A stretch of 64,000 nt of DNA from Pelagophyceae sp. CCMP2097 (GCA_026770575.1 MU657182.1:204384-268383), one strand, 5' to 3'. Shown: positions 1 through 11,649, counted from the first letter of the stretch. Program-made: numbers and translations. The notes: generated by a model from the letters alone, not told the origin.

Positions 1-89
1 CAATTATTTACGTGGGCATTGCAATGGGATTTGGCTGTATCCTTCGGGTCCTCCGTGTGCCTCCGGCGCGCTCTTGTAATAATTCAGTA

Positions 90-1650
90 AGGCGCCTCCA
101 GCAAGGGCGGAAGCCCGGGGCGACTGCTTTGGGCGAAGACCAAAACGACGAGCGCCGGCGTGTCCTCGAATGTCCGAGTCGCGACGTCGAGGCGTCGCGA
201 CCTCGGTGGCGAGATCGACGTACCCTCGGAGGAGCACTTCGCGGCGTCGGCCCTCGTGGCTCGCGCGCTGGCTGCCAGGCGATGTCGTGGCAGCTGCCAC
301 GGACGCGAGCTCGCCGCAAGACGTCGGATCTCGACGACTCGGCTGCCCCTTGCGGCCGGCGAAGCAAGTCCCAAGGCCCCAGAGTCGCCTGCATCGCGGT
401 CCGCGCCCCCGGGTGCCGCGGCGCGGCCGCCCCGCGGCGGAGCCTCGGCAGTGGTGGAGCTTTTCGTTAGCTCAGGCCTCGCCAGTGGTGGAGCGGGATG
501 CCTTCGAGGCGCGATTCCTCGCCGAAGAAGTGCCGGTGCGAGGCGTGGAGGTCCGAATTGGCGACGGTCGCGTGGTGCCGGTCGTTCCAGGCGACGACGT
601 TGCGCGTCTTGCGGTCGACCATGGTGCCTACGCCTCGCGCTTCTACTACGCCGCGCGCTTCCAAAGCGCCTTTCCGCGCGGGCGAGTCCTCTGCGCGGCC
701 GGTGTGCGGGGTCCGCACCGTGGCTCCGCCTGGACCGCTCGGCGCCGGCGTGGATCGGGTCGGCGCGGAGGATGTCGGCCTCCGTCTTCATCGCGTGCTG
801 CTCCTCGCTGCCTACAAACGCGGCCCCTTCGCCAGGGAACACAGCATATATGGCGCATGCGGGCGCGCATATGGCGCATGCGGCGCACCGAGGCCATAAG
901 TAGAAAGCCTTCCCCAGTGGTCGCCCTGCGATGCCTTGGCGAGTCGGTCCGGCAGCTCGCGGTCGCAGGGCGCGGCGCGCGGCCTGGAAAAGTAGTCGCG
1001 GAGGCGCGACGGGTAGTGCGCGTTGAATTTGGAAAAGTGCGTGGCTGTGACGTCAAACGCCTCACGCGCCCCGAGCGCCTCGGGCGACCGGCCGCGCGAC
1101 TGCTCCTACGCGAGCGTACGCGCGGCCGCGCTCGGCTGGACGGCGAGGGCGCGGCGAGGGCGTCGCGGGACGCCGCGCGGACGTTGAGCAGCGCCGCGTG
1201 CTCGGCCGTCCGGCGGAGCGCGACGGCGAACGGCGTGCGCAGAGGCCGGTCCCTGCAACGTACGGTGCGGCAGGGCCCTCGCCGCTTCGCAGAGGCATGC
1301 CGCCTCCCGAGGCGTGCCAAAGAACGCACCCCTTCCAGTGGCCGACGCCTTCGCTACGGCACCTGCGCGGACGGCGCCGTCGACGGCGCCGCGAGGCCGC
1401 CGTTGCAGGCGGGCACGCAGCGTCGAGGGCGTGGCGCACCGGCTTGCGCCGCGCGAGAGCGGCCGCCCCGGCGACGCCGTGCGCAGGGTGCGCAGGGATC
1501 TGGAAGGCGATGCCGCCAGGGGCATCGCCTTGCCGGATCCCGCCAACGTCTGCGGCCGCGACGACGCCTGATGCCGCCGCGACCCGACGCTCGACGTCGA
1601 CGGCCGCGCCGCCGCCTCCATCTTCTCCTTAAGCTTCGCGTTGCGAGCCT
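90..1650 (-). CDS. Possible multi-exon hypothetical protein (unresolved)
   Basis: I do not recognise this gene and its model is not secure. On the minus strand there are stretches that read like protein and abut splice-like dinucleotides. One near 1080-900 encodes EAFDVTATHFSKFNAHYPSR and continues to a DRLAKASQGDHW segment, preceded by a plausible TAG acceptor. One near 1250-1140 contains RRTAEHAALLNVRAASRDAL. One near 635-480 contains VDRKTRNVVAWNDRHHATV. No single frame is open throughout, so it would need at least four exons. Every frame here is open because of the GC content, and a plus-strand alternative over 170-1675 cannot be excluded. No domain can be named. The right edge would lie within about 40 nt of the start of the divergent plus-strand gene. 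Confidence 0.3.
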
Positions 1651-1683
1651 GAGATTTGCGAGAACGCCAATTTAAGAAATTGG

Positions 1684-3349
1684 GTGATGCGCGCCGCGGG
1701 GTTGCTGGTGGCGTTGTGGCGCGCGGCGGCGGCGGCGGAGAGCGTGGATGCCCTCGGCGCCGCAGCGCAGCGCGAGTGGTACGACGCGCAGACGTCGTTC
1801 GCCGAGTGCTACGGCCGCGGCGGGCCGCGGCCGGACCGCTTTGTCGTCTGGGGGTCGACGTCGGCGCTCGGCAACGCGCTCAACGTCTTTGGGCACATCT
1901 TCCTCTACGCGTGCGGGGCCGCGCCCCGTGGACCGCGAGGGGGCTCGGAGAGCGACGCGTCGCTCGCGGGGGCGCGCACCTCCCGCGAGAGGGGCTCGGA
2001 GAGCGAGGCGCCGTGCGCTCGCGGGGGCGCGCGCCTCCCGCGAGCGGGGCTCGGAGAGCGACGCGTCGCGCGCAGCCCGACTGGCCCTCTCCTGCAGGCT
2101 CGCGTCCGGCCGGCAGATCGTAGTCGGGCCGGGCCTGGTGCCGCAGCTGCTGTGCGGCCCCGAGGGCGCGTTCCACTGCGGCGCGGCGGCGCCGGACAAG
2201 GCGTGGTTCCAGGCCCGGAAGCACTCGAGCACGGGCGAATCGAACCGAATAAACCTTTTTGACGTGAAACACGAGCTCCTCGTGGGCTTCACTTCAGTTA
2301 ACTACCACGGCGTCAAGAGCGCCTTCTCGCGCGCGCCCGGCGAGACCGCCTCGAACCTCACGATCTGCGCGGCTGCCGCCGTGAAGTGCCCTCGGCCCGG
2401 CGACCTCTCTCGCGGCCAGATGGATCACGAGGCATGTGTCATGGTCCGAGCCATGCAGTTCCTCTTCCCCGGCCACCGCCTACGGCCGCGCTTCCAGCAG
2501 CGCGCGCTGGTCACAGCTCAGGCGTCGTGGCTCGGCGATCATGACGAGCTGCGGAACGTGCTCCGGGGAGACTTGAAATACGACGCCGAATCGGCGCCGC
2601 TCTTCTACGACCCGCCCGCCAACGACGCGGCGACGCGCTTCGCCGCCGCGCTGCACTTTCGCGTCATGCCGCCAGCGTTCGAGTCGCCGGGCGTGTGGTC
2701 CACGCAGCGCGAGGCTTCCGTCAACGGCGTCGATTTGAAGTGGCAGCACTTCGCGCAGCTGTTGAACGCATCTCATCCTCGCTACAACGGCGTCTGGGGC
2801 TGCGTCGGTGGCAACGCGGCCAAGCTGACTCGCGGCCTCGCCGAAAAGGGCCACCTGCCCGCAAACGACGAGCTCGCCTCGCTCTTCATCGCCGCCGACT
2901 CGGCGGAACTCTGCCCGCTCGCGCAAGCCGCCGCGCAAGCGTCGGGCGCGTTCCGAGTGGCGTGCATGAACGTGGCCCCGCTCCACATGACCAAAAAAAA
3001 ACCCGTCGAGAACCACGGCCTCGCCGGCGAAGCCGAATCCAGCGCCGGCGCCGCCGCCGCGCCGCCGGGCGGCCTCGACTCGCGGCTGCTCGGCGTGCTG
3101 GACTGGCATCTCCTCGCGCGGTCGCGCCTCTTCGCCGCGCAGACGCGCGTAAATGACGAATGCCGCAAGGGCGCACCGCGCGACGGCACCCACAGTGCGC
3201 ACGTCCCGGGACGGTCGTTCGCGGGCTGGGCCTACGCCGCGTCTGGACTCGTGCCGCCGCCGGCAAACGCCTCGGGCTACAAGTTCGGCTGCGCCTGCGC
3301 AGTCAACAGCGCCACCGCCGCGTTCTGGCGCCAAGACTTAAAGCCTTAA
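1684..3349 (+). CDS. Secreted fucosyltransferase-like protein, 2 exons
   Basis: Two exons, 1684-1910 and 2098-3349, join in phase across a GTGCGG...CTGCAG intron and give a protein of about 492 residues. The join restores HIFLYALASGRQIVVGPG, which supports the intron. The N-terminus (MMRAAGLLVALWRAAAAAES) looks like a signal peptide or type II anchor. A GSTSALGNALNVF motif followed by FLYAL and a hydrophobic strand resembles the GLGN...FLYAL nucleotide-sugar region of GT37/GT23-type fucosyltransferases. Near the C-terminus LGVLDWHLLARSR resembles the conserved acceptor-side helix of those enzymes. Potential N-glycosylation sites and several cysteines fit a Golgi lumenal enzyme. The family call is an inference from short motifs. 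The gene is convergent with the sulfotransferase-like gene, whose restored frame stops 25 nt away. Confidence 0.65.
1941..2066. repeat. About 50-nt tandem repeat inside an intron
   Basis: GGGCTCGGAGAGCGA recurs at 1941, 1992 and 2047, each followed by GCG and a GCGGGGGCGCGC-type segment. The period is 51-55 nt. The array lies wholly within the intron 1911-2097 of the fucosyltransferase-like gene. Confidence 0.85.
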
Positions 3350-3373
3350 GCCGCCGGGTCTCGGAAGGCGCGC

Positions 3374-4340
3374 TTAGGGGGGATCGGGTATTCGCGTCGC
3401 CGCAGAGTTTCCGCGCGTGGCGTTTGTGTGGGCGGCTCGGAACTCGTCGAGCGAGACTTCTGCGTGGTCGACGACGTGCCTCAAAGCGCCGTAGAGGTAT
3501 TCGGCGTCGGTGACCATGCGCCGAAAGTGGAGAAAGACGTGCGGGATGTCGCGCTCTAGCAGCTAGCAGCGCCGATTGCAAGTCGACGAGGAAGGCGCCG
3601 TCGATTGTGCGCTGGAAGGCCTCGAGCGAGGGCCAGCCGCCGCGCGAAAACTCGTTGGCCTGGGCCGGCGAGAGGTTGTGGCCGCCCGTGGCCGCGGCCG
3701 TGCCGCGTGCCGCGTGCGCCGCCGTCGCGGCGGCGCGGCTGGCGGAAACGGATCCAAGGTCGCGGAGCGGCACGACGGCGTAGCCGATGTGACCGAGGGC
3801 GCCGAGGTCGAGGTCGGGGGGCAGGACCTTGACGACGCCAAAGTCGCGCGTGACCGCGCCGCGCTCGAGGCCGCCGCCGCTGACGGGGTCTGTGTGCTCG
3901 TCAAAGTTTTCCGATGCGTAGCCCGTATGGAGGCCGAGGAGCGTGAGGAGCCGCATGAGAAACGTCGTGCCCGCGCGGCCCGTGCCCGTGACGAGCACGC
4001 GCACGGCGGGTGCTTTGCGCTTCGCGTCGCGCAAGCACGCGCGCCTCTTGGCCTCGATTCGCCGGCGGAAGCAGGCGTCGTCGCCGTCGTCGCAGCCCTC
4101 GCCAAAGGGCGACGCGCCGGGGGTCGCGGCGGCGGCGGCGACGATGAACGCGTGGAGCGCGTCGACGGCGAAGTCCGGCCGCTCGACGTCGATGATAATT
4201 TTGGCCTTTTCACCGTCCATCTGGAAAGCGAGCTCGCAGGCCGGCGCGCACCCGCCGGCCGCGCAGGCGCCGTCGCCGGCCAGCGCTGCGGCCAGCGCGG
4301 CGAAGACCGCCGCAAGGCACAGCGCGCCGCCCAAGATCAT
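3374..4340 (-). CDS. Secreted P-loop sulfotransferase-like protein, frameshifted
   Basis: The protein begins with a clear signal peptide (MILGGALCLAAVFAALAAAL). Around residue 110 it has a nucleotide/PAPS-binding loop, RVLVTGTGRAGTTFLMRLL, then a VVPLRDLGSVSASRA segment resembling the 3-prime-phosphate-binding region of sulfotransferases. After DLQSALL the frame fails. A second frame continues as ERDIPHVFLHFRRM to a stop at 3374. The break coincides with a perfect 7-nt tandem duplication, TAGCAGC at 3557-3563 and 3564-3570, so one extra copy explains the shift. If the duplication is real, the protein loses its conserved C-terminus and runs on in the wrong frame to a stop near 3303. A Golgi carbohydrate or protein sulfotransferase is the inferred role; the substrate is unknown. 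Confidence 0.7.
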
Positions 4341-5051
4341 GCCTGCGGCCGGTTTTCAGCGATCGGCCGCACGGCCGACCGGCTGGCACGCGCAGACGCG
4401 CCGATGACCGCGTGGGACGACTCACCACCCCGTGGGCAGTGGTAGACTTCTTGTGGCTTGGGCAAATTCTTCCGTGGAATTTCCGTGCGCCAAAGATCGA
4501 AAGGTCGAATTATTCGGAAGAAGATTCAAAGAACTGCCGAGTTATTGAGGACCCGAAGGGTCCTTGCCGTTTAATCAACGTCAATTTAGGATTCCTAGGA
4601 ATCCTACGATTGTACGGCTTCGGGTCGTTGCCGTTTAATCAACGTCAGTTTACGGCAAGGGCCCTTCGGGTCCTTTGATTAATTGCAATTGAACGCCGCA
4701 ACCGGCCGGGAAAATCCCCCACCGGATCGGAATATTTCGGCTAGGGGCGATCCCGACAATGCTGGTCGATCGACAACTGCGGTGCATCGAGACAGGAACT
4801 CAAACGCCCGCTCACCACTTGCGATGCCTGCCCGACATCGTCAGTTTTAGACTGGATTCGTTTAAATCTTCAACCCGGCGGTGGAACGCACATTACGGCG
4901 ATATTCGCGCGTCGAGATCGTCGCAGCGTCGAGGTCGCGCGCGTGCTCCGCGCGCTGCTCCGAGTATCCAAAGGACCGCGCTCCAAGCCTCCAAAGAACC
5001 GCCTCTTCGACCGCGGGATCGATCCGGAGCCCGCGTGCTTCGAGTCGCACG
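4341..5051. other. Intergenic AT-rich island with palindromes and direct repeats
   Basis: No gene is seen. Between about 4440 and 4745 the base composition drops sharply in GC relative to its flanks. A 20-nt direct repeat, TTGCCGTTTAATCAACGTCA, lies at 4564-4583 and 4628-4647. AGGACCCGAAGGG at 4548-4560 is repeated inverted at 4663-4675. A perfect 20-nt palindrome, TAGGATTCCTAGGAATCCTA, occupies 4587-4606. The segment sits between the divergent starts of the sulfotransferase-like gene and RRP45, so it may be a shared promoter or a small decayed inverted-repeat element. Confidence 0.75.
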
Positions 5052-6394
5052 ATGGGTGCCAGCAAGGACCCTCTCCTGCGATACAACGCCGACTTCGTCC
5101 GCAAGTGCGCCGTCGACGGCATCCGCTTCGACGGCCGAAGCGCATCCGCCCTGCGCGAGCTGCAGTTGCAACTCATCCGAGGGCCAGACGTCGCCGTCGC
5201 AGAGGTGAGGAGCCGAGTTGTGGCAGCTGCGGCAGATGCTGCCGGAGCGGCTGCGGAATGCTGCGATCGTCTAGGTGTCCGTCGGTGACACGAAGGCCGT
5301 CTGCCGCGTGGGCCTATCGCTCGTGGCGCCCGACGCGGGCCGGCCGGCCGAGGGCAAGATCAACGTCACGGTAGACGTCTCCGCAACCGTCGAGTGCGTC
5401 TCGTGTGCTTCCGAGGCGCATCTCACGGACGCCGCAGGGTCGAGCACCGCGGCGTGTCGCTGGAGCTGGCGCGCATCTGCGAGCGGACCGTCCGCGACAT
5501 TTCCGCAGTCGACAAGGAGGCTCTCTGCGTCGTCGCCGGCGCCTGGGTCTGGGCAGTGACGTGCAACGTCCACGTCCTCGCCCACGACGGCAACTTGGAC
5601 GACGCATGCGTCCTGGCGGCGTGAGTCGCGAGATGGGGCCTCGTGTGCGCGTGAGCGCTGATATCGCCGCTTACGCGGAGTGCCGCCGCCCCTCCTTACG
5701 CGAGATGGCGCGCAGGCTGGCGGCGCTGCAGCACGTGCGACGACCGCACGTCGACGTGGTGCAGGAGACGGACGCGGCGGCGCAGGGCGACGACGGTTCG
5801 CGGAAGCTGGCGACCCACGACGGACGTGTCCTCATCGTCCGCAGCCCCGACGCCGTCGAAGCGTACCCGCTCCCGTCAGTTCCTTCTTCATCGACCCGAC
5901 GAATGCCGACTCGCCTCCCGCAGGATGCTGCGCGTCCCGCTCTGCGTGACGTACGCGCTGCTCGCGGTGGACGCGCCCACGGACGCGTCGGTCAAAAAGG
6001 CCCCCAAGACAAAGTTCGACGACGAAGATGAGGTCGAGACTGAATCTGTCGCCGTTTTGGACCCGAGCCTCGCGGAGGAGGCGGCGGCGGCGAGTACGGT
6101 CAGCTTTGCGTTTGACGCGCATTCCGAACTTTGCGCAGTGCACAAGATGGGCGGCGAGGCGGTGCGGTTTTCATTTTGAACCACGACGCAAATGTTGCGC
6201 GGCCTCGACGCTCCACGTAGGTCTCGCCGGACGCGCTGCTGCGGTGCGCCAAGTCGGCTGCGGTGCAGGCGAAAAAACTCCACGCACGCCTGAAAGCCGA
6301 ACTCGCCGGCGCCGACGCCGCCGCCAAGCAGGCCCGACTCGAGACCCGGCGCGCCGCCAAGCGCCTCAAGCCCGCCGAGCCCGTCGTCGGCTGA
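5052..6394 (+). CDS. RRP45: Exosome complex RNase PH-like subunit RRP45 (EXOSC9)
   Basis: This is a structural RNase PH-fold subunit of the RNA exosome, which degrades and trims RNA in nucleus and cytoplasm. Exon 1 (5052-5204) encodes a start with IRFDGRSASALRELQLQ. Exon 2 starts at 5275 with GDTKAVCRV and INVTVDVSATVEC. Exon 3, ending at 5620, has SLELARICERTVRDISAVDK then ALCVVAGAWVWAVTCNVHVL. Joining it to exon 4 (from 5716) gives DDACVLAALAALQHVRRP, the conserved RRP45 core. Later exons carry VLDPSLAEEAAAA, ELCAVHKMGGEAV and a C-terminal helix ending at 6394. The order and spacing match EXOSC9. There are about five short introns. The gene is convergent with the kinase gene, 58 nt away. 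Confidence 0.9.
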
Positions 6395-6452
6395 GGCTCA
6401 AGCGCCGGCGGGCAGACAAGGGTGTTAACATTTTAGTAGCTTGCCGCGCACT

Positions 6453-8429
6453 CTACGGCGCGGGCGCGGGCCGCACGAAGGCGAATTTCAGCGCATCGTC
6501 GGCCGAGATGCGGCGGTCCGGGTCCCAGCTTAAAGTGCGCTCGATGAGCTCGAGGAACTGGGCGGCTATGCGACCTATAGAGTGTATAACAGAAGAAGGA
6601 ATCATCCTGGCAAGCGGGACCAGGCGCCCACGCACTGTCGCCGTCGCGTGGCCGGCGGCCGTCGTCTTCCCTGTACGCGAGGACGAGGGAGAGCGGGCGC
6701 GCGGGTGCCTTGGTCGCCGAATCGTGCTCCGACGACCCGGGCCTTCGCCGCAGCGCATAGCCCGTGGCGCCGGCCGCGGGGTGCACCGCGATAAAGTGCT
6801 TGTCGCTGTGCCGGCCGCGGTCGACGAGGCCGCTCGGCGGCGGGCCGAGCGCGGAGACCGTCGCCCTCAAGAGAGCGTGGTTGTCGCGGCCAGTCAGCAT
6901 AAGGCGGCCCGTGGCCACCTCGGCCAGCGTCACGCCTATGATGCAAAGTGGGCGGATCTCGAATACCGTTGCGGTCGTTGCAGGCATTCAAAAAGCGCAC
7001 CGAGGGCCCAAACGTCAGCGCGCCCCGTCAGCGGCCCGACGCCGAGCGGCACTTCGGGTGCTCTATAAAACCGCGACTGGACGTACGCCGACGGCGCCTT
7101 TTTATGCGCCCTTTGCAAGTCGTGGACGAACGCCGCGCTGCCGAAGTCGCAGAGGACGCATCTTCCGCGCGCCGCGTCGAGGACGACGTTGTCGGGCTTT
7201 ACATCCAAGTGCACCAGGCCCGCCGCGTGCACGTGCTTCAACGCGTGGAACAGCTGCCCGGTGTAGAGCTGCATCGTCTCTAAAGGCAGGCCGCCAAGGC
7301 CGAAGGGCTGGGGGGTGGTAGAGGATTTATGCTTCTTTGCGACTCGTCGAAGGTCGTGGTGCAGCACCTCCATGACCAAAGCACGGTGCCTGCCCACATC
7401 GAGAGCGTCGACGAGTTTCGCGATGTGCTGCCTTGCTTGCAGAGCGCTGGAATCGTATGCGTGTTTCGAAAAGTGCAAATCGATGGCTCGCAAAGCGGCG
7501 ATCTCGCGGTCCGCGGCGGCTCGAGCCGACCGCGCCGCGTCGGCGCGGCAGACCTTTAAAGCGACGACTTGCACGAGCTTCGGCGCGCCCCTCGTCGCGT
7601 CGGCGGCGTTGACGGCCAACGCGTGCAGGTCGAGGCACCTGAGCACCGTCGCGAAGACGCCTCGCCCCAGAGTCGCCTCGACGCGGTACCTGCCCGCGAG
7701 GACGGCGCCCGACGCCGCGGCGAAGGAACCGTCGTCGCCCACCGTCGAGCCGCCTACGCCCGGGGCGGCGGCGGCGGCCACAGCAGCGACGGCGACGACG
7801 GCCGTGGCGACGATCGCCGCGGGGACGACGGCCACGGCGAAGGGGACCGCGCGCCGGAACGCCACCGCGGGCGGCGGGGCAGGTGGGTCGACGGCCACCG
7901 GCGTGGCTTCCGGGTTGGGCGGAGGGGTTGCTTCGCGCGGCTTCGTGTCGACGGCGAGAGGCCGGACGTCGTCGGTGAACATGTCAAAGACCCGCGCCGG
8001 CGCCTCTTCAGCCGCCGCCGAGGCCGCCGAGGCCGCGGCCGGCGCGGTGGCGGCGGGCGGCGCACTCTTGTGGCGCGTTTGCGCGGTGCGCGGCTGCTGG
8101 TGCGCCGCGGCGTGCGTCCCGCGCTGCTGCAGCGCCGCGAGCGCGACGCGCGCCTTTGCGGCCGCCTGGAGCGCAAGCTCCTCGCGCGAGCGGCGGTGCG
8201 CGGCCGCCGCGTCGAGCGCGTGCCTCGCCTTGGCTGCCGCGAGCCTGCGAGGCGCGCGTCGCGGATGCAACAAAGGGCACTCTTGCGGCACCACGTTCTG
8301 CCACTTCCAGGCACAAAACGCTGCTTCTCCAAACGGCGTGTGCCTCATGCGGCGCCGCGCGCGCTCGGCGTCTGCGTCGTCTGCCGCGTCGTCGTCGCCG
8401 CCCGCCGCCTCGCCGTGGTCGCGCTTCAT
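6453..8429 (-). CDS. PRP4/DYRK-like CMGC protein kinase
   Basis: A Ser/Thr protein kinase with a long Ala-rich N-terminal extension of about 270 residues. The catalytic domain follows: glycine loop LGRGVFATVLR, lysine in VVALKVCRA, catalytic loop HLDVKPDNVVLD, metal-binding LCDFGSA, and activation segment YVQSRFYRAPEV. The YVQSRFYRAPE stretch with the DFGSA form is typical of PRP4 and DYRK families, which phosphorylate splicing or cell-cycle substrates. The first exon ends after ADVWALGALFE. Downstream exons encode VTLAEVATGRLMLTGRDN and the C-lobe end LELIERTLSWDPDRRISADD, with the stop at 6453. HLD replaces the HAD usual in PRP4 kinases. Nuclear location is inferred. PRP4 versus generic DYRK cannot be settled by eye. 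Confidence 0.88.
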
Positions 8430-8737
8430 CGCGCGCCCGGCACGCCACCGACCGGGGCTCGGCCCTCTGCAGCGCAGGCCCTGCGGCGGCGTCCGAGTCC
8501 TCGCGGGGCCTCCTTGACACGACGCCTGGTGGCCGACACTGGCACTCAGGCTGGCACAGCCCTAGGTATCGCCAAAATGATCGTGCGTTCAACGGCACCA
8601 TTTCGACCCTTCGCCGAAACGCTCAACGCCTGCCGCCTGTTTCTCCCCTGAGTCTGTAGGCGCCTTTCCTCCCTGAGTCGTCGTCGTCGGCGAGGCCGGC
8701 CGCCTTCTCAAGGCCGCGAGGCAGCGCGCGCGTGGCC
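8430..8737. promoter_or_regulatory. Divergent intergenic promoter region
   Basis: These 308 nt separate the kinase start (minus) from the DNAI7 start (plus), so both promoters must lie here unless they overlap coding sequence. No TATA box or other defined motif stands out. Confidence 0.4.
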
Positions 8738-11599
8738 ATGGGGCCGAAGAAGGAGAAGAAGAAGAAGAAGACCAAGGCCGAGCTCGAGCAGGAGAGGCTC
8801 GATCGTGCGGTGCCGGCGTCTTGCCACGCCGCGGGCGCCGCTCTCCTTTGGGCGCGCCGGCCCGGCGGCCGGCGGGCGACGCGCCGAACTAGGCGAGAAG
8901 CAGGAGGAGCAGGAGGAGAAGGAGCGCCAGCGGCGCGAGGTGCGCCTTTCGACCGTCGTGAAAAGCGCCCGGAGCGCTGTCGGTGGGAGCGCGGGACGCA
9001 GCCGGGCGAGGACGCACGCCGCGGGTGACCCGGAGCGCGGTCACGCTGCCCTCAGGCGGAGGCGTTGGAGCTCGCTAGCGTGGCGGCGGAGCGCAAGGAC
9101 GCGGCGCAAAAGGCTTGCCGCGTCGCAGAGCTCGAGGCCCTAGAGACCGAGGAATACGAGCAGGCCCCGGCCAACGAGGCCAGGCGCAAGCTCTTCGAGG
9201 AAGCGAAGAAGAAGCGTGCGCCTCTTTCCTTTTGGCGTTTGGGCGTCGTTCGAGGCTTTGAATGCGTCCCGCGCGGTCACCTTACCTAGGCGACTCGGCG
9301 CGGAACTGGGAGGCGTACCGCGCGTGCTCGAAGCTGCCCGCAGCGGAGAGTGACCGGGAGCTGAACACGTACCTTTCCCAACTCGAAGACGTCCGCCGCC
9401 GCCGCGTCTTCGTGATTCAAAAAAGGGCATTGCGGGCAGAGAGTGCCGTATTCGTGATTGCGCGGGTGGCTTCCAGAGTGAAACCGTCGTCGGTAGGTTT
9501 GGGGCGCGTCTTCCGGCGGCGCGCAGGGCAACGGGCTCTCTCTGCCTGCGGCTCTCGAGGCCATTTTGACGACGGAGCGCGTGGCGGCGTGCCTCGCCGA
9601 CGCGCGCGCCGACGCGGCCGCGCGCGGCGACTCTCGCGCGGCGCAGCGCGGCGCGCGCTTTTCCGCGCGCCTCCGCGACGCCACCGTCTCCCAGCTGGAC
9701 CGCGCGACGGCGGGCGTCTTGCTGCACGCCGACGAGGCCTGCGCCGCCTCGGACGACCGCGACAAGAAGGAGGTTTTCGTCACGGGGACCAACGTCGACG
9801 TTTCGACCGCGGCAGAGGCCGAGGCGGCCGAGGTCGCGGCTACCGGCGAGGCTTTAATCTCGCGCATGCAGTCCCAGGCGACGATGGTGGCCAAGTCGCT
9901 GCACGCCTCGAATACGGACGCGGCGCGGTCGACGCTCGCTGTTTTACAGCACGACGCGGCCCCCGTGCTCCAGCAGCCGCCCGCAGAGGCCGTCGATCTG
10001 GGCATCTTCCACGACGCGGTCAAGGTCGGCATCTGGGCCAATTTGTCGATCAAGGTGCTGCGAGGGCCCTTTAAGCAATTGAACTTTGCGGAGATTGATA
10101 TCAATGTCGATCTCCCCAAAACGCTCGGCACCCAACGCCTCGGCGCGCGCGTCGTCTACACGCCCTACGAGCACGTTGCGCCGCAGTACCGCATGGAGGC
10201 GCAGCCGCCTTTGGCCGGAGCCGTGGCAGCCGGGCTCTCGGGCGGAGGGCTCGTGCCCGGCGAGGTTTTAGAGGATAATTTGCTGCCAGCAGCAGAGATG
10301 ATGCTCCTCGGCGCGACGGTGCAGCTCGAGGTCCTCGAACTGCCGCCGGCGCCCAAGGAGATTAAGGCGAAATGGAGCATGCAGGAGATGACCAGCCTCG
10401 CCACGACGGTCAAGGTCCAGGACTTCCCCCCCGGCGCCGAGCACTCGACGCTCGTGCCACTCGCCGAGCTGCGCGGCGGCGCCGGCTCAAACTCTGCGCC
10501 GAACCAGTACCTGCGCTGCCGCGTTCGCGTGGCGGACCACGTGGTCGTGCCGCAGCAGCTCCGCGTGGCCTGGTGGGACCCCGCGCGCGCCTGCTGGCTC
10601 GACGGGACGACGTTTGGCGTCGAGTACAACGCCGTGAAGCGCGAGGTGGCCTTTAACGCGTCGCGGTCCGGGCTCCTCGCGCTGGTCCAGCCGCGGACGC
10701 TCGACGTGCCCTACTCCAAGTGGTCCTTGATACCCTCGCTGCCCTTTGACGCGCGCGGCGCCTCGGAAGTCGAGGAGGCTTGCGTCCGCCTCCGCTTGGA
10801 GACGCCGCGCTACGTCGTCGTCATCGAGGTGAAATCTTCGTCCAACGGCCTCTGCCGCCTCCTCGAGCCCGCGGGCCTGCCAGAGCTCGCGCCGCTGCTG
10901 GCGGGCGTAGAGCTCGCGCCGGGCCGCATGCTCGCCGCCCTATCCAAGGCCGGCATCCACATCCAGCCCACGGACGCTGACGCCGCCGCCTTGGAGCGCA
11001 CGGCCGACGCCGCCGACAAAGCCGCCGACAAAGCCGCCGCCGACGCCGCCGCCGACGCCGCGGAGACGGCCGACGCCGCCGATGATGCAGAGGCCGCCGC
11101 GCCCGAGGCCGCGGTGGCGCGGCCCGCGCGCTTGCCGCGCCTGAAGCGCGCGGGGCTGGAACGCAAACTGTGCGACGAAGTTTCAGAGCTGGCGGCGGGC
11201 TTCGATTTCGCAGACTACGGCTCCGCGCTCGGGCCGGACCGCGTCGCGCTGCGCGTGCGCGAGACGGCGGCGTACGTCGGCGGCGGCGACCACGGCGGCG
11301 ACCACGACGTTGTTCTCGTCGAGTTGGACTCTGCGTCGAAAACGGCCCGCGAAGCTCCCGGCGAAGGCACGGCGCCCGGCGCGGGCATCAAGTGCGCGCT
11401 CGTGCGCGAAGTCTTTGCCGGCGAGGCTTTTGACGACGCGCCGCTGCCGGGCCACGATGCGCATCTCTACCTCCGCAAGGCGCTCTCGCAACAGGCCTCT
11501 GCCGCCGCGTTCAGCCGCGTCGACCGCGCCCCGCTCGGCTTCCAGCAGACGGTCCAGGAACTCCTCCACCTCACCAGGCCCTTTTCCTTCTGCGGCTAG
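8738..11599 (+). CDS. Dynein axonemal intermediate chain 7 / CASC1-like protein
   Basis: CASC1/DNAI7 proteins belong to the axoneme, where they take part in inner-arm dynein assembly. The first exon gives MGPKKEKKKKKTKAELEQER, the usual Lys-rich CASC1 start. Small exons then encode a Glu-rich coiled coil (EKQEEQEEKERQRRE), another helix ending NEARRKLFEEAKKK, and SARNWEAYRACSKLP with ESDRELNTYLSQLED, which matches the CASC1 N-terminal domain. A long last exon from about 9565 contains AVDLGIFHDAVKVGIWANLS, then IDINVDLPKTLGTQRLGARV, the conserved CASC1 beta region. An Ala-Asp linker (residues near DAADKAADKAAADAAADAAE) precedes the conserved C-terminal block ending HLTRPFSFCG. At least five exons. 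It is convergent with the proteasome gene, 50 nt away, and implies that the organism retains flagellar machinery. Confidence 0.85.
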
Positions 11600-11649
11600 C
11601 CACGACAACCGCGACGGGGACCGTAAATTGATGCATTTACAATCCTGAG

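Noticed and set aside
2480..3334. Long minus-strand open frame opposite the fucosyltransferase-like gene
   Set aside because: It is an antisense shadow of a GC-rich coding exon. The plus strand has the motifs and the in-phase intron.
7569..8651. 360-codon plus-strand open frame opposite the kinase
   Set aside because: Its composition is Arg/Gly/Ala-rich without domains. The minus strand carries all kinase motifs.
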